Source: Kiritimatiellia bacterium
GTDB taxonomy: Bacteria; Verrucomicrobiota; Kiritimatiellia; RFP12; UBA1067
Reading direction: 5' to 3'
Assembly: GCA_017479035.1 (NCBI GenBank)
Contig: JAFVCR010000175.1
Span: 1-5,935, forward strand
DNA: 5,935 nucleotides
The notes beneath the pieces were generated by a model that saw only the letters and a list, made by a program, of their open reading frames with translations, was not told where the DNA came from and did no database searches. Shown one piece after another: positions 5,735 through 5,935 of the stretch (position 1 is the stretch's first letter; each line of letters opens with the position of its first letter). A program made the translations under genes and the position numbers.

Positions 5735-5935
5735 TTATGCTGCCTTCGCGGAGTATTCGGCCTTCGCATCGGCAATCACCTTGGCGATGCCGCGCACGAT
5801 AAGTTCCACACCCTTTGCGCTGTCGTCATTGCCGGGGATTACATAGTCGATGGGGTCGGGGTTCGCATTCGTGTCAGTGACGGCCACGATCGGTATGTGC
5901 AGACGGATCGCTTCTGCAACGGCATTCGCTTCGCG
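5735..5935 (-). CDS. rpsB: 30S ribosomal protein S2, 3' part (5' end outside the window)
   Basis: The last 66 codons of the S2 core are present. The stretch REANAVAEAIRLHIPIVAV, followed by DTNANPDP and DYVIPGNDDS, is the most conserved C-terminal part of S2 (compare DTNSDPDGVDFVIPGNDD in E. coli). S2 sits on the back of the 30S subunit and bridges head and body. The frame meets TAA at 5735-5737 after AEYSAKAA, just where the S2 core normally ends, but the reading frame continues beyond (see the tail entry). The core as encoded here looks complete enough to work. The gene lies directly upstream of tsf, the standard arrangement. Confidence 0.95.
   Translation of the reverse strand, partial: REANAVAEAIRLHIPIVAVTDTNANPDPIDYVIPGNDDSAKGVELIVRGIAKVIADAKAEYSAKAA

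Noticed and set aside
5387..5737. Alternative genetic code with TAA read as an amino acid
   Set aside because: tsf and the microprotein gene end properly at TAA, so a global reassignment is unlikely.
1..5935. CRISPR array, insertion sequence or defence system
   Set aside because: No spaced direct repeats, transposase, nuclease or helicase motifs are visible on either strand.

Overview
The window reads as a chromosomal segment of a Gram-negative-type bacterium. The style of rpsB (long Ala/Lys/Glu tail), EF-Ts and a secreted FN3/beta-sandwich protein suggests the PVC group (Kiritimatiellota/Lentisphaerota/Verrucomicrobiota). That placement is inferred from memory of these families and was not tested by a search.

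Layout, left to right. (1) 2-199 (+): the 3' part of a gene that resembles a phage major capsid protein; the resemblance stops abruptly, and about 220 bases of non-coding DNA follow. (2) 423-1358 (+): a single DppB/OppB-type permease with its own promoter. No partner permease, ATPase or binding-protein gene lies beside it. (3) 1396-1420: a perfect stem-loop terminator that works in both directions. (4) 1435-1625 (-): tRNA-Cys(GCA), preceded by a 32-codon gene for a very basic microprotein with a good promoter. (5) 1626-1801: a divergent control region with three sigma70-type promoters and two inverted repeats, one exactly midway between the facing -35 boxes. (6) 1802-3091 (+): a secreted protein with an FN3-like domain. 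(7) 3165-4317 (-): a SpoU/TrmH RNA methyltransferase and an overlapping DUF192 gene. (8) 4336-4391: a terminator for the next unit. (9) 4422-5935 (-): tsf and the 3' end of rpsB, in the usual rpsB-tsf order.

Two observations stand out. First, rpsB has an in-frame TAA at 5735-5737 right after the S2 core, yet the same frame stays open for another 115 codons of a typical A/K/E/P-rich tail. It looks like a fresh nonsense change, an error, or readthrough. Second, all three genes that begin transcription units with a recognisable promoter (permease, microprotein, FN3 protein) have the -10 box ending only 6-8 bases before a secure ATG, which predicts leaderless mRNAs. Two genes inside operons (tsf and DUF192) instead carry Shine-Dalgarno sites.

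Most of the window is housekeeping: translation factors, rRNA modification and a tRNA. The permease, the secreted protein and the capsid-like remnant are the accessory part.
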